In this document: piece after piece, positions 34,313 to 45,210 of the stretch | How the letters are laid out: each line of letters starts with the position of its first letter | Position numbering within the stretch: the stretch's first letter is position 1 | Assembly (NCBI RefSeq): GCF_011075055.1 | Contig: NC_058153.1 | Coordinates: 8,990,001 to 9,054,000, forward strand | Source: Mangifera indica | Lineage: Eukaryota; Streptophyta; Magnoliopsida; Sapindales; Anacardiaceae | DNA length: 64,000 nucleotides | Direction: 5' to 3' | Notes under the pieces: model-generated | What the model was told of the DNA's origin: nothing | Database searches by the model: none | Seen by the model: the letters and a program-made list of their open reading frames with translations, nothing else | Program-made: the position numbers and the translations under genes

Positions 34313-35289
34313 TAAATATTTTATTGTATATATATAGTCTCAACATGCACCATTAGATTATCAGATGATCATATCTCATACTTAATATGATGGTCCTTAG
34401 TTAACAAGTTTGTATAAGTTAGAAATATGTATTTTGAAACACCAATACATTTTTTTCATGAGTTAGAATGAGGTCTTGCATGCATTTGCACGCCATAGGA
34501 CCTATAAGATTTATTCTATCTATTGATTTGAGCATCAAAAAGTTGTCATGTGTCAGAGGAGACCTTTCACACGCTATGAAACACTGGAAACAGTGATCCA
34601 TGCACTATTAAGCACCAAAACAAGCTCTCACACATCAAAATGACATCACACGTGCCCTTACGCACCAAACTAGTTCATATGCTAGAGATAAGCCATTGAC
34701 CTTTAATAGCTATTGACTGATGATTGGTCAATCATTGATCATTGATCAGTCAATGAACCCATAGGTGTTAATTAGTTTAGTTTGACCTGGTTGACCAATA
34801 GGTTGACCTATTGACCAACGAGTTTGGATAACTTGTTGACTAAATAGGTCAAGCAATTAAGTTTTTCAACCCCATTGTAACCCGCCAATTGTTGAAGAAC
34901 TCTAAAATGGGTTTCATTCAATTTGTTGATTTTGGCCATTAATCAGGTCAAAACCCATATGGCTAATTAAAGGTCTGTTGTTAACGATTCTTCTCGTATG
35001 ATTATTCGACATCAACATCACCAAAATCTAGCGAAATGATGGCTTGTTAGTCATGATTTTGGGTCTTTGATTTAGCCTTTGAATTCATCGATTTAGATTA
35101 GTTTTTGATACAATTTTCAATCTAAGAAACATGAAGAACATCTAACAATCATATTATCATGTTTTCAAGCCTTAATTTCATATAATTTGGTCGAATTCAA
35201 TTCTTGCCCAAAATTTGAATTCAACAAAAATTAACATAAAATCCAAAAAAATAAAAATAATAATATATAGAATCATAGGTATGCATCAA
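34313..35289 (-). other. Copia C 5' leader region
   Basis: Between truncated gypsy G and the copia C primer site. No coding motif seen. It holds the dense TTGAC cluster listed separately. Copia leaders are usually shorter, so part of this may be gag or an unrecognised insertion. Confidence 0.4.
34695..34857. promoter_or_regulatory. Cluster of ten TTGAC (W-box core) motifs
   Basis: Within about 160 bases TTGAC or its complement GTCAA occurs ten times, on both strands, several as TTGACC/GGTCAA. TTGAC is the core of the W-box bound by WRKY transcription factors. The cluster is in the copia C leader, about 450-600 bases inside its 5' LTR. Whether it acts as a regulatory site is not shown; a decayed short repeat is the alternative. 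Confidence 0.4.
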
Positions 35290-35308
35290 CCTAATGCTCT
35301 GATACCAA
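35290..35308 (-). other. Copia C primer binding site
   Basis: On the minus strand TTGGTATCAGAGCATTAGG follows the LTR end TTACAACA. It fits initiator tRNA-Met and fixes the orientation of copia C. Confidence 0.88.
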
Positions 35309-35609
35309 TGTTGTAAAATATTTAGCATGCCAATTTTGTGAATTGAATTTTGAAAAAAAAAAAAAATTCGACACAGTTGACATCAATTTCATTCGTTGGA
35401 TGATTCGAATAAACTCTGAGGATCGACATTAGTCATTTCCACAATGTCATTTGCCTTTACATACTACTATTTTGGGAGACCTAAATTTATATATTTACTA
35501 TGGTTTGTTAGAGTTTTAAGAGAGGAGAAGTAGAATAATTGAATAGCATATCAAAAATGACATTCCTAATTATTTGGCTATTTTAAGACATTTAAATAGG
35601 TGTCCAACT
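35309..35609 (-). repeat. Copia C right LTR
   Basis: About 301 bases, aligned to 9671-10205 minus its SINE. It has the primer site on its left. On its right, the homology to the left element continues across CAATAACTCCCCC, a polypurine tract on the minus strand. It thus looks like an LTR shared by two internal regions. Confidence 0.75.
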
Positions 35610-37171
35610 ATCAATAACTCCCCCTTAACTGCCCTTTGGCAATTTAATAAATATGGGTAAAGTGAACCCATACCCAATATAAATGAATCAATAAAACTAT
35701 ATGCACAAGCAATACATAGAATTTTGTGCACAAACAATAACATATCATCATGTGATTTGGTGTTTTTTTTTTAATTTAAAATTACCTAATCATATAGTAA
35801 CATGTCATTGTTAGTGCACATAACACGATTCTAAATGAATATTGGATATTAAAATTACATAAAAGTTATTTGCATCAATTATTGAACAAACTCAATCTCA
35901 TATCACTCAAATCCACCCATCATTTAATATGCAAATATTGATTACAATAACAAATGATCTATTTGACCGAATTTTTTATTAAATAAACAAAATATAGTAT
36001 TATAATGATAAAAAAAGCAAAAGAAAATAATAATGATCAATCTCTCTTTCGTCAACTTCTATTATCATCGAAATCAATGTTTTTCTCCTCCAGTTGTTTG
36101 TTTCTCCATCAAAATGGATACTATAAGTTTCTTCCTTTTTGCTTCTTTTTCCATTGCATTTACTTAAAGTATATTTGTTTTTGTTTTTGGATTTTAGGGT
36201 TTTGAAATATGTTTTTTCTTAATGTTGATTTAATGATGTTTGTTTGTGTGGATGAATAATGAAACTCTATTTTTCCTATTGATGCAAAAACTAAGTTCAT
36301 CTAGGAATACAAAATCATTGCATTTTGCATGATAATCACATAACTAGTTTCTAAGTGTTTTAGGCTTATGATCTATATGTTTGATTGTGAAACATCAAAC
36401 TTGCCATAAAAATTAAAAGCTTTTCATATTCCCACAGGTAAACCACATTAAGTGAAAGTTGAGAATGTGTATATGTTGGCACAAACGTTAAACACATAAA
36501 GATATGAATCAATAAGGTAGACATATGTTAGAGCATGAGATTTCATTTTTTTTTCTTCTAAATCTAAACTATCAAAGCTTGATCAGTTATAAAATCTATA
36601 TCTTTCAACCGGAAAGGGAATATATGCTTCAATCTCTACCCAATCCAAACTATGAAAGCTTGATTGGTTATAAATCTACATTTTTTTTTTGTAATTAAAG
36701 CATATATTTGCAAAAACAATGGGTTTCTAGGAACCTAAAAACACCCTAACCTTATCCTGCCCAAAGGTAAGATAGAAAAACCAAGTGAGGATTAGCATCT
36801 CTACACTTGTTTAACTTACACAGAGATGAGATCAACTTTATTTGAATGTATATCTAGTTCAAATATAACACCTTCTCTAGGAGCATACCCCTATACAAGA
36901 TATGACCCAAAGAGGTGTACACTACTTAATCTCATAATTAAAAATAGTGAAATTAAATACATGATATGGAATGTTTGATTAAATGTGTGCAAAAGGTGTG
37001 ACTGAAAAATTAATTAGAATAGCTCAATTTATCAAACTTTGTTTACTTATGTGTTTGGAAATTCAACTCATATAATTATGGTGCAGAAACATCTATAAAA
37101 TTATAACTGAAATGATAAAATCCATAAATAAATAATAATATGGTAAAAGACGGTTTTACCCATTGTCTTTA
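35610..37171. other. Unassigned sequence right of copia C
   Basis: Starts with a polypurine-tract-like stretch (minus strand) as if entering another copia internal region, but I found no copia coding motif. A plus-strand frame at 36005-36205 (66 codons, Phe/Ser-rich) matches nothing I know. Otherwise AT-rich DNA. Confidence 0.4.
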
Positions 37172-37382
37172 TGTAACAGCTTAGCTAGACTACTAGCTCT
37201 CCTGTATGCCCTATTACTCTTTTCTACCTGTAAAACCACAAAAAAGGAATGCGTGAGTGAAAAACACTTAGTAAATAGGTGACTTCTCAACACCTTGTAC
37301 ATAACATAAAACTAAAGCTGGCGCTCTATTAGTAAATATCGATATGGTCACAACTCAGCACCTTTGTGCCCTAAGCACAAAC
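37172..37382 (-). repeat. Outer part of chromovirus D left LTR
   Basis: Starts TGTAACAGCTTAGC and runs to the CAAAC target site of E at 37378-37382; continued at 52564. The left border is inferred only from the TG...CA rule. Confidence 0.45.
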
Positions 37383-39525
37383 TGTAACCTCTCCTAACCA
37401 ATAGGTGTGTTACAGAAAAACGGCAAGAGTTTTCCTATTTTAGAGGGCCCGGGGAATATTTTTTCTTTTTAATTATGCCCTGTAACACTCCCAATTAGCA
37501 ATTCACACAAACTAGTCCTACCAACCGACTGGATTTTTATCAACTTAATCACAATTAATAAAATAAGTACATAATAATAACCATCATAAAAATTATCACC
37601 CATATAAACTTTACAACCAATTTTTATAACTAGTCATATATATATATATATCCACCAATATCTACATCAAGTACATATATATATAAGCATATATTCACAT
37701 ATACATCAAAACATATAAATCAACAAAAATATGGTGCCTTCCTTCCTCAGCCTCATGTCTCACTAGTACTCCCCGGAAACCTTTGCTGCAACTTTTTATC
37801 TGTAAAATATTAAATTAAACAGAGTGAGCGACTGCGGCTCAGTAAGAAAATCATACTCAACACTTAAAGTATTTCATATTAGTACTGATCTCTTCCATAC
37901 TCAGCATGTCTGGGCTATTTACAACAAAATAATTGACATAGAACAAGCATTAAACACATATCATAATTCTCTTTTTTCACCCATTTATTCATTTTCTTAA
38001 TATACAAATATGATTCACTCATTATGATTTATGCATGTATGAGTGTAATGACTTTTCTACTTTCTGATCGTACATCTTTCTCAACTATTTATCAACCACA
38101 TAGGCTTGCATGTATGATTCTAATGCAATTGACTTTCATAAAATATTTACTAATTCTTTCTCTCTCTTTCTTTATTTTTTTTTCAAATATTTTCATTGAC
38201 CGGTCTAGACTACATATGACAGTACTTACAGTCACCATACAAGATATAATCCTCTCTTACACACATATTTTACTTTTTTTTTCTTTATTGTCCACACAGT
38301 ACAACTCATATTTTTTCTTTGCTGTCCACATAGTACAGCTGATATATTTCTTTGCTGTCCACACAGTACAACTCACGTGTAAGGATTTTAAGTATGTTTT
38401 CTGTTTTCCTGCTTCATATGAGTTATTATAAAATCAAAAACACTTGTTTTCCATTTTCTGAAAACATGCATAACTTAGAAAATGTTTTTCCTCTTTCTCT
38501 ATTTTTTTTCTGAAAATCATGCATATGCTATGATTCCTCATGTATGCATGTATAACCATAATATCAAATATGTCTATTTATTAATTTCCCTTATTCTTTT
38601 CACTCCTTATCAAATATCATATTATTTTCTCATGCATTTATATATATCTCATGCATCAAATTAATTTCAAAATATATAATATAAACTTAGTATAAGCGCT
38701 ATTCCACATATCATCCACATAATTAAGTAAAAATTAACCTATATCACATAAAATGACATTTTTGCCCTTATGGCCAAAAATTACATCATGAATCCTAATG
38801 AATTTCTTTATCCTTTTAAACATAAATCACCTTAATTCTAATACCTTACACATTTATACAAGTAAAGGTTATTTAAATAACCTAACTCAAATTTACTTCA
38901 AGTATGTAAAGTATGAAATTCTTACCTTTTCTTTGCTATTTAGGTGATTTAAGCTTATTCTCCTTCTTTTCTTCTTCCTAGCAACCTTAATCAACCAAAA
39001 ATATAATAATCCATCAAAACCCTAAACTTGACATCTCTTAAAAATTAAATTTTTTACCTTAGAACTTACTAGAATTGATAGATCTACACTTTTTTATAAC
39101 TGGAGGCTTTGGAAATTAAGTGGTTTAACTAGGGTTTTTTGATGAATTTTGCTTAAGAGAAAAATTTAGTTCAATTCATGGAGGCTTTCGGCTAAATGAA
39201 GAAGAAAATGAATAGGTTATGGGTTTATAAGCCTTTTAGACCAATTTGCCCTTAACCTTTTCCACAAATGACTATTTAATCCTTAGCCAATTACCAAAAA
39301 CCCTTAGCACCACCATATAATTTCAAGTGTGCCATTCAATTTTCATTCCCACTTTGTCTCTTAAATCCTTCTAAAATGACTATTTTATCCCGTTTGAAAA
39401 TTATTGCTCATTTAGTAGTTTTCTATAATTTTTTTGCAATTTCTTTAAACAACAAGTTATAAAATCAACTATAGGGGTAATTTTGAAAGTAGAGTTTACT
39501 AACATATCTAAATCCGGGTGTTACA
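37383..39525 (-). repeat. Element E 3' LTR
   Basis: 2143 bases; on the minus strand it begins TGTAACACCCGGATTTAG and ends GAGGTTACA. Three minisatellite units at 38273-38374. Same family as E2, E3, E4 and the 5' remnant. Confidence 0.95.
38273..38374 (-). repeat. LTR minisatellite, 3 units (E 3' LTR)
   Basis: Three units reading, on this strand, TTTCTTTGCTGTCCACACAG plus TACAACT. The 5' LTR of the same element has four. Confidence 0.88.
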
Positions 39526-39544
39526 TTTCTTCCCCCCTTAAAAG
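39526..39544 (-). other. Element E polypurine tract
   Basis: Minus strand CTTTTAAGGGGGGAAGAAA directly upstream of the 3' LTR; the primer for plus-strand DNA synthesis. Confidence 0.85.
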
Positions 39545-39561
39545 AATTTCGTCCTCGAAAT

Positions 39562-42500
39562 TTAAACAAATCGGTTAGGAAATCTTTCTCTCATTTGTTG
39601 CTCAACCTCCCATGTAGCTTTTTCCACATTTTGATTTTTCCATAATAGTTTCACTAAGGGAATTGTCTTATTTCGGAGTTCTTTTATTTTTTTGTCTAGT
39701 ATCTGCACCGGTTGCTCCTCATAAGCTAAATCTTCTTTTAATTCCACATCATTTGATTTCAATACATGTGAAGGATCGCTAATGTACTTTCTCAATAAAG
39801 AAATATGAAATACATTATGAACTCGATCCATACTAGGTGGAAGTGCAAGTCTATAAGCCACCTTGCCCACTCTTTCTAAAATTTCAAGTGGGCCAATAAA
39901 TCTTGGAGCAAGTTTCCCTTTTCTTTCAAATCTGATCACGTGCTTATAAGGGGTTATTTTCACAAAAACTTTATCACTCGATTGAAACTCTACTTCTTTC
40001 CTTTTCAAATCTGCATAGCTCTTTTGTCTGTCTTGAGCTTGCTTCAATCTAGTCTTGATAGTCTTTATATCTTCCACCATCCTCTAGGTTAACTCAGGCC
40101 CAAGAACTTGACTCAAATCATCTCGCTCTCTTATGTCATCCCAATGTAATGGGGATCTACACTTTCGTCCATAAAGAGCCTCATATGGTGTCATTTTAAT
40201 AGTGGACTGGTAACTATTATTATATGCAAATTCTATCAATGGAACCATTTCATGCCAAGTTATTTTGTAATCTAAGCAACAGGACCTCAACATATCCTCT
40301 AGTATTTGATTCACCCTTTCTATTTGGCCGTCTGTTTGAGGATGATATGCTGTGCTAAATGCCAACCTAGTACCCAATTCTCTTTGTAAGCTACCCCAAA
40401 AAGCTGAAACAAATCTGGGGTCTCTATCTAACACAATAGTTTTGGATACGCCATGTAATCTCACAATCTCCCGTACATAAATTTGGGTCAATTGATCTGA
40501 AGTAAAACTATCTTTCACTGAAATAAAATGTGCCGATTTAGTCAATCTATCTATCTACAATTACCCATAGTGCATTATAGCCTTTTTGTACTCGAGGTAA
40601 GCCAATGATGAAATCTATTGAAATATCTTTCCACTTCCATTCAAGAATACTAAGTAGGTGAAGTAAACCCGAAGTTCTCTGATGCTCGGTCTTGACCTGT
40701 TGACATACCAAGCATTTAACTACATATTCACCAATATCTTTCTTCATACCTATCCACTAATAAGTTTTCTTTAAATCCTGATACATCTTTACTCCCCTAG
40801 GGTGGGCAGTGTAAGGTGTATCATGTGCTTCACTCAAGATTTTCTTTCTCAACTCTAGATCTTGAGGAATACATACCCTGTTTCTGAACTTGAGCACGCT
40901 ATCAATCATTTGAAACTCAATTGTTTTCCCTTCACATATCTGTTGACTTATTTTCTGGCACCACAAATCTTCTACTTGCTTTTCTTTTATTTCATTGAGG
41001 AGATTAGGTTGAATTTCCAATCTGGCCACCCGACTCTTTATCACCTCAATTTGTTCCCTCTGAAACTCTTCTTGTAACTCTATCTGAGTGGTGAGATGAG
41101 TTATGGCAATCTTTCTACTCAAGGCATCGACTTCCACATTTGCTTTACTCGACTGATATTTAATATCACATTCAAAATCTTTGACTAGCTCCAACCATCT
41201 TCTTTGTCGCATATTCAAGTCTTTCTTAGTGAAAAAATATTTTAGACTTTTATGGTCGGTGTAGATATTACATTTAACTCCATATAAATAATGCCTCCAA
41301 ATTTTTAAAACAAAAACCATTGCCGCTAACTCTAAATCATGGGTAGGGTAGCATGTTTCATAATCTTTTAACTACCGAGAGGCATACGCTATCACCTTAC
41401 CCCTTTGCATCAGCACGGCTCCCAAACCATTATGTGAGGCATCGCAATAAATATCATAGTCTACACCCTCCTCTGGTAATACTAAAATAGGAGCTATAGT
41501 CAACCACCTTTTTAGCTCTTGGAAACTCTTTTCACAAGCTTCAGTCTATAGAAAAGGAGTTCTTTGTCTAGTAAGAGCTGTAAGTGGTTTGGCCAATTAA
41601 GCAAAACCTTGTACAAATCTCCTGTAATAGCCGACTAGCCCTAAAAATCTTCTGATCTCTTTCACCATCTTCGGCTTCACCCATTCAAGTATTGTTTCCA
41701 CTTTACTAGGGTCTACAGCTATACCTTCCTTAGTAACCACATGTCCCAAAAATACTATTCGATCCAACCAGAATTCACACTTAGAGATTTTGGCATACAA
41801 TTTCTTTTCTCTCAATCTTTGTAGCACAAATCTCAAGTGTTCGATATGTTCTTCTTCTGATTTAGAATATATCAAGATATCATCAATAAATACCACCAAG
41901 AATTTGTCAAGGCAATCATGAAATACTCGATTCATTAAATCCATAAAGATTATTAGGGCATTAGTCAATCCAAAGGGCATCACCACAAACTCGTAATACC
42001 CGTAGCGGGTCTGAAAAGTTGTCTTTGGAATATCTTGCTTTGTAATCCTTATCTGGTGATATCTCGACCTCAAGTTAATTTTGGAGAACATAAAAGCTCC
42101 TTTCAATTGATCAAATAAATCATCAATTCGAGGCAATGGGTATTTATTCTTCACTATCAGTTTATTCAATTCTCTATAATCTATGCACATACGGAGTGAC
42201 CCATCTTTCTTTTTGACAAATAGCATGTTTCATAATATTTTAACTACCGAGAGGCATACGCTATCACCTTACCCCTTTGCATCAGCACGGCTCCCAAACC
42301 ATTATGTGAGGCATCGCAATAAATATCATAGTCTACACCCTCCTCTGGTAATACTAAAATAGGAGCTATAGTCAACCACCTTTTTAGCTCTTGGAAACTC
42401 TTTTCACAAGCTTCAGTCTATAGAAAAGGAGTTCTTTGTCTAGTAAGAGCTGTAAGTGGTTTGGCCAACTAAGCAAAACCTTGTACAAATCTCCTGTAAT

Positions 42501-43370
42501 AGCCGACTAGCCCTAAAAATCTTCTGATCTCTTTCACCATCTTCGGCTTCGCCCATTCAAGTATTATTTCCACTTTACTAGGGTCTACAGCTATACCTTC
42601 CTTAGTAACCACATGTCCCAAAAATACTATTCGATCCAACCAGAATTCACACTTAGAGATTTTGGCATACAATTTCTTTTCTCTCAATCTTTGTAGCACA
42701 AATCTCAAGTGTTCGACATGTTCTTCTTCTGATTTAGAATATATCAAGATATCATTAATAAATACCACCAAGAATTTGTCAAGGCAATCATGAAATACTC
42801 GATTCATTAAATCCATAAAGATTATTAGGGCATTAGTCAATCCAAAGGGCATCACCACAAACTCGTAATGCCCGCAGCGGGTCCGAAAAGTTGTCTTTGG
42901 AATATCTTGCTTTGTAATCCTTATCTGGTGATATCTCGACCTCAAGTTAATTTTGGAGAACACAGAAGCTCCTTTCAATTGATCAAATAAATCATCAATT
43001 CGAGGCAATGGGTATTTATTCTTCACTATCAGTTTATTCAATTCTCTATAATCTATGCACATACGGAGTGACCCATCTTTCTTTTTGACAAATAGTATAG
43101 GTACTCCTCAAGGAGAGTGATTGGGTCTAATAAAACCCTTATCTAAAAGTTCTTGTAGTTGTTTCTTTAATTCTTGTAATTCAGCTGGAGCTATCTAGTA
43201 AGGGGCTTTTGAAATTGGGGCTGAGCCAGGTTCGAATTCGATACTAAACTCCAACTCTCTCTCTGAAGGTAAACCTGGTAGCTCATCAAGAAAAACATCT
43301 GAAAAATCTCATACTATTAGGATATCCTAAACACCCAATCTTTGAATATCACGCTTATATACCACATGAG
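39562..43370 (-). pseudogene. Element E RT, RNase H, integrase and chromodomain, with internal duplication
   Basis: Minus strand. RT appears twice: 43062-42469 and 42226-41597 ([51 protein letters not shown] or FIND at the active site, FLGHVV). RNase H about 41500-40990 (YDIYCDASHNGLGAVLMQRG, then [20 protein letters not shown]). Integrase 40850-40084 ([66 protein letters not shown], the Glu region near QTDGQIERVNQILEDMLRSC). Tail and chromodomain 40080-39562. The upstream RT copy has YFD changed to FIND. Stops between most blocks and a frame change at about 40546 disable it. It would copy and insert the element; the chromodomain guides insertion to certain chromatin in this family. Confidence 0.92.
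41351..43094 (-). repeat. 872-bp tandem duplication in element E RT/RNase H
   Basis: GCATGTTTCATAAT occurs at 41351 and again at 42223. The text from there to AAATAG is repeated almost exactly (period 872 bases, about a dozen differences by eye). The joint shows microhomology (GTAG/ATAG). The duplicated block covers most of RT and the first part of RNase H. Because 872 is not a multiple of three, it shifts the frame, consistent with the two RT copies lying in different frames. Confidence 0.93.
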
Positions 43371-45101
43371 CTAACTATCCCGTACACCCATTTTTCAATA
43401 ATTTTTGTGCCTTTACACTACTAATCATCATACTAGGCTGATGGCCCTCTCCGAAATTAAAGTAATCCCTATTATCCAGTTGGAATCGAGTCTTTTTCTT
43501 TCTACAGTCAATCTCGACTCTGTATCTTTCTAAAAAATCCATGCCCAAGATAACATCAAAATCAGCCATATCAAAGACAATCAAGTCTACCTTTAACTCT
43601 CTCCCATGTATCACTACCCTCTGGTCTTTTAACATCTTATCAGTAATCACACTTCTACCATCTGGCATCTCAACTCTAATGGAATGGGTAGATCTAACAG
43701 ACACTAAACCTACCCTTTCAATAACCCCTGGTGCAATAAAAGAGTGTGTAGCTCCTGAATCAATCAATGCATATAAGGAAATAGAGTGGAATAAGAGCTG
43801 ACCAGTAACTGCAGATGGGCTAGCCTCTGCCTGACTATGGGTAGCTGTATAGACTCATGCATTAGTACTTTTCCCTAGTTGCACTGGCGAAATTAGGCTT
43901 TGTTGTGGTTGTATCTGGACTGGCACTTCGGTACTCTGGCAATCCTTTGCTATATGCCCTAGCTGTCGGTATCTATAACAAATCACCTGTTTCTACTGGT
44001 ACCAACATTTCCCATTATGACGTCTCCCACAAATTTGACACTGGGGAATATTTTCTTTTTTAGGTTTCTTGTCACTTTTCTCGCCTTTTTTACTTGCTTT
44101 TGACTGGAATTTTATTTTTCCCCTGTTGTTTATGAAACTGGAGCCAATTGAACTACCCCCTGATGTTGTAACAGGTGCTAAAACAGTCAATGAAGCAGGT
44201 AGAGTTGACCGACTTGGCATCACTGTATGGGGTGCTGTCAATGATAGAGGTGTTGCCATAAAAGGTGCATTCATGGGTAGCTTATTAACATATACCTCTA
44301 ACCTCAATGCTCTCACTAATGCCTCTTCATAAGTTTGAGGAGGTTGTGGTCCAGCTAGTACATGCAAGGCTATTTCCGGACTAAGGCCTTGAAGAAATCT
44401 ATCCAGTCAGAGACTAGGTGTACTCACCATACCGGGAGCAAAACTAGATAAGACATCAAAACAGGTAAAATAATCTTTTATTGAACCCTCTCTCTGCTGT
44501 AAAGAAATGAACTCCTGAACTTTGACTGCTACCACATCAGCTGTTGTGTATTGGGCCTCAAATGCCCTTCTAAAGTCTTGCCAAGTTATTAGATCCATAT
44601 TTCTGGTTTCTTTAACTAGTCCCACCATACGCGGACCTCTCCCCTTATTAAGAAACTGGCATACTGAACTTTTTCACTATTAGTCATAGGAAATAAATCC
44701 ATAGTACTTTCCACTTGCTTGATCCACTTATTAGCCACTAAAGGATCTTTAGTACCTTTAAATTCATGAGGGGTATGTTGACTAGGTAAGGAATAAATGG
44801 GCTCAAGTCGCCTTTGAGCTCTAATTTCTTGTCTCCCTTCATTCCTCATTTCATTTTTGATTTCTTCTATGAACTTCTTACGAATCTCACTTCTAATCTC
44901 ATCTCGAATGGCCTTTCTAGCTATATTTTCAGGTGTGGGTCTATCTTGACTCTCAGTCAATACCTAACGGACTATATTTCTAATTTCTGCCAGCCCAAAT
45001 CCTAAACCACCTGAAGGGGTAGGGTTAGACGGTTCTCCCGTCTCTTTCTGAATACCCTTTCCACAACCCCGTCCTCGTCCTCATCTTGTGGTACTCCTCA
45101 T
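43371..45101 (-). pseudogene. Element E gag and protease
   Basis: Minus strand from a probable start ATGAGGAGTACC at 45101. An Arg-rich opening is followed by the gag fold at 44960-44407 (HEFKGTKDPLVANKWIKQVE, FPMTNSEKVQYASFLIRGEV, WQDFRRAFEAQYTTADV, FISLQQREGSIKDYF). Then a Pro/Thr/Ser-rich linker, a zinc-knuckle region (CQICGRRHNGKC at about 44000 and CYRYRQLGHIAKDC at about 43985-43940) and the aspartic protease 43767-43375 (LIDSGATHSF, DVILGMDFLERY). A frame change lies between 44616 and 44628, and a few stops occur. Typical Tekay layout and length. Confidence 0.88.
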
Positions 45102-45210
45102 CTAATAACTGCATAAGTGTAATTACATAATATTCTATTATTTGAATACAGGTAAAGAAAACAACTTACTGCAGATGATTCTTGGGAGCTGATCTATGAG
45201 ACATGAGGGG

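Larger units (their letters stand above)
9671..35609 (-). mobile_element. Ty1/copia element C, split by at least six insertions
   Basis: Minus-strand copia element whose own DNA, roughly 7 kb, is spread over 25.9 kb. Right to left: LTR 35609-35309; tRNA-Met primer site 35308-35290; leader; gag piece 32322-31549; zinc-knuckle/protease, integrase and RT 24805-22016; RNase H 12003-10500; polypurine tract (read on the minus strand) at 10228-10213; LTR 10205-9671. The order protease-integrase-RT-RNase H defines Ty1/copia. Pieces stay colinear and resume the same coding text across insertions; for example the text EMSKV at 22.01 kb is followed by KVPYSNIIRCFMYAKV at 12.00 kb. Left flank TAAAT; no matching duplication on the right, where homology continues past the LTR. 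Many stops; old and inactive. Confidence 0.8.

Noticed and set aside
36005..36205. 66-codon plus-strand frame, Phe/Ser-rich with a hydrophobic end
   Set aside because: No recognisable domain, no splice or promoter context, and similar chance frames are common in this AT-rich DNA.
41597..43062. Two tandem RT genes as a possible novel double polymerase
   Set aside because: The copies are nearly identical, the joint shifts the frame, and one copy has lost an active-site Asp; it is a passive duplication in a dead element.
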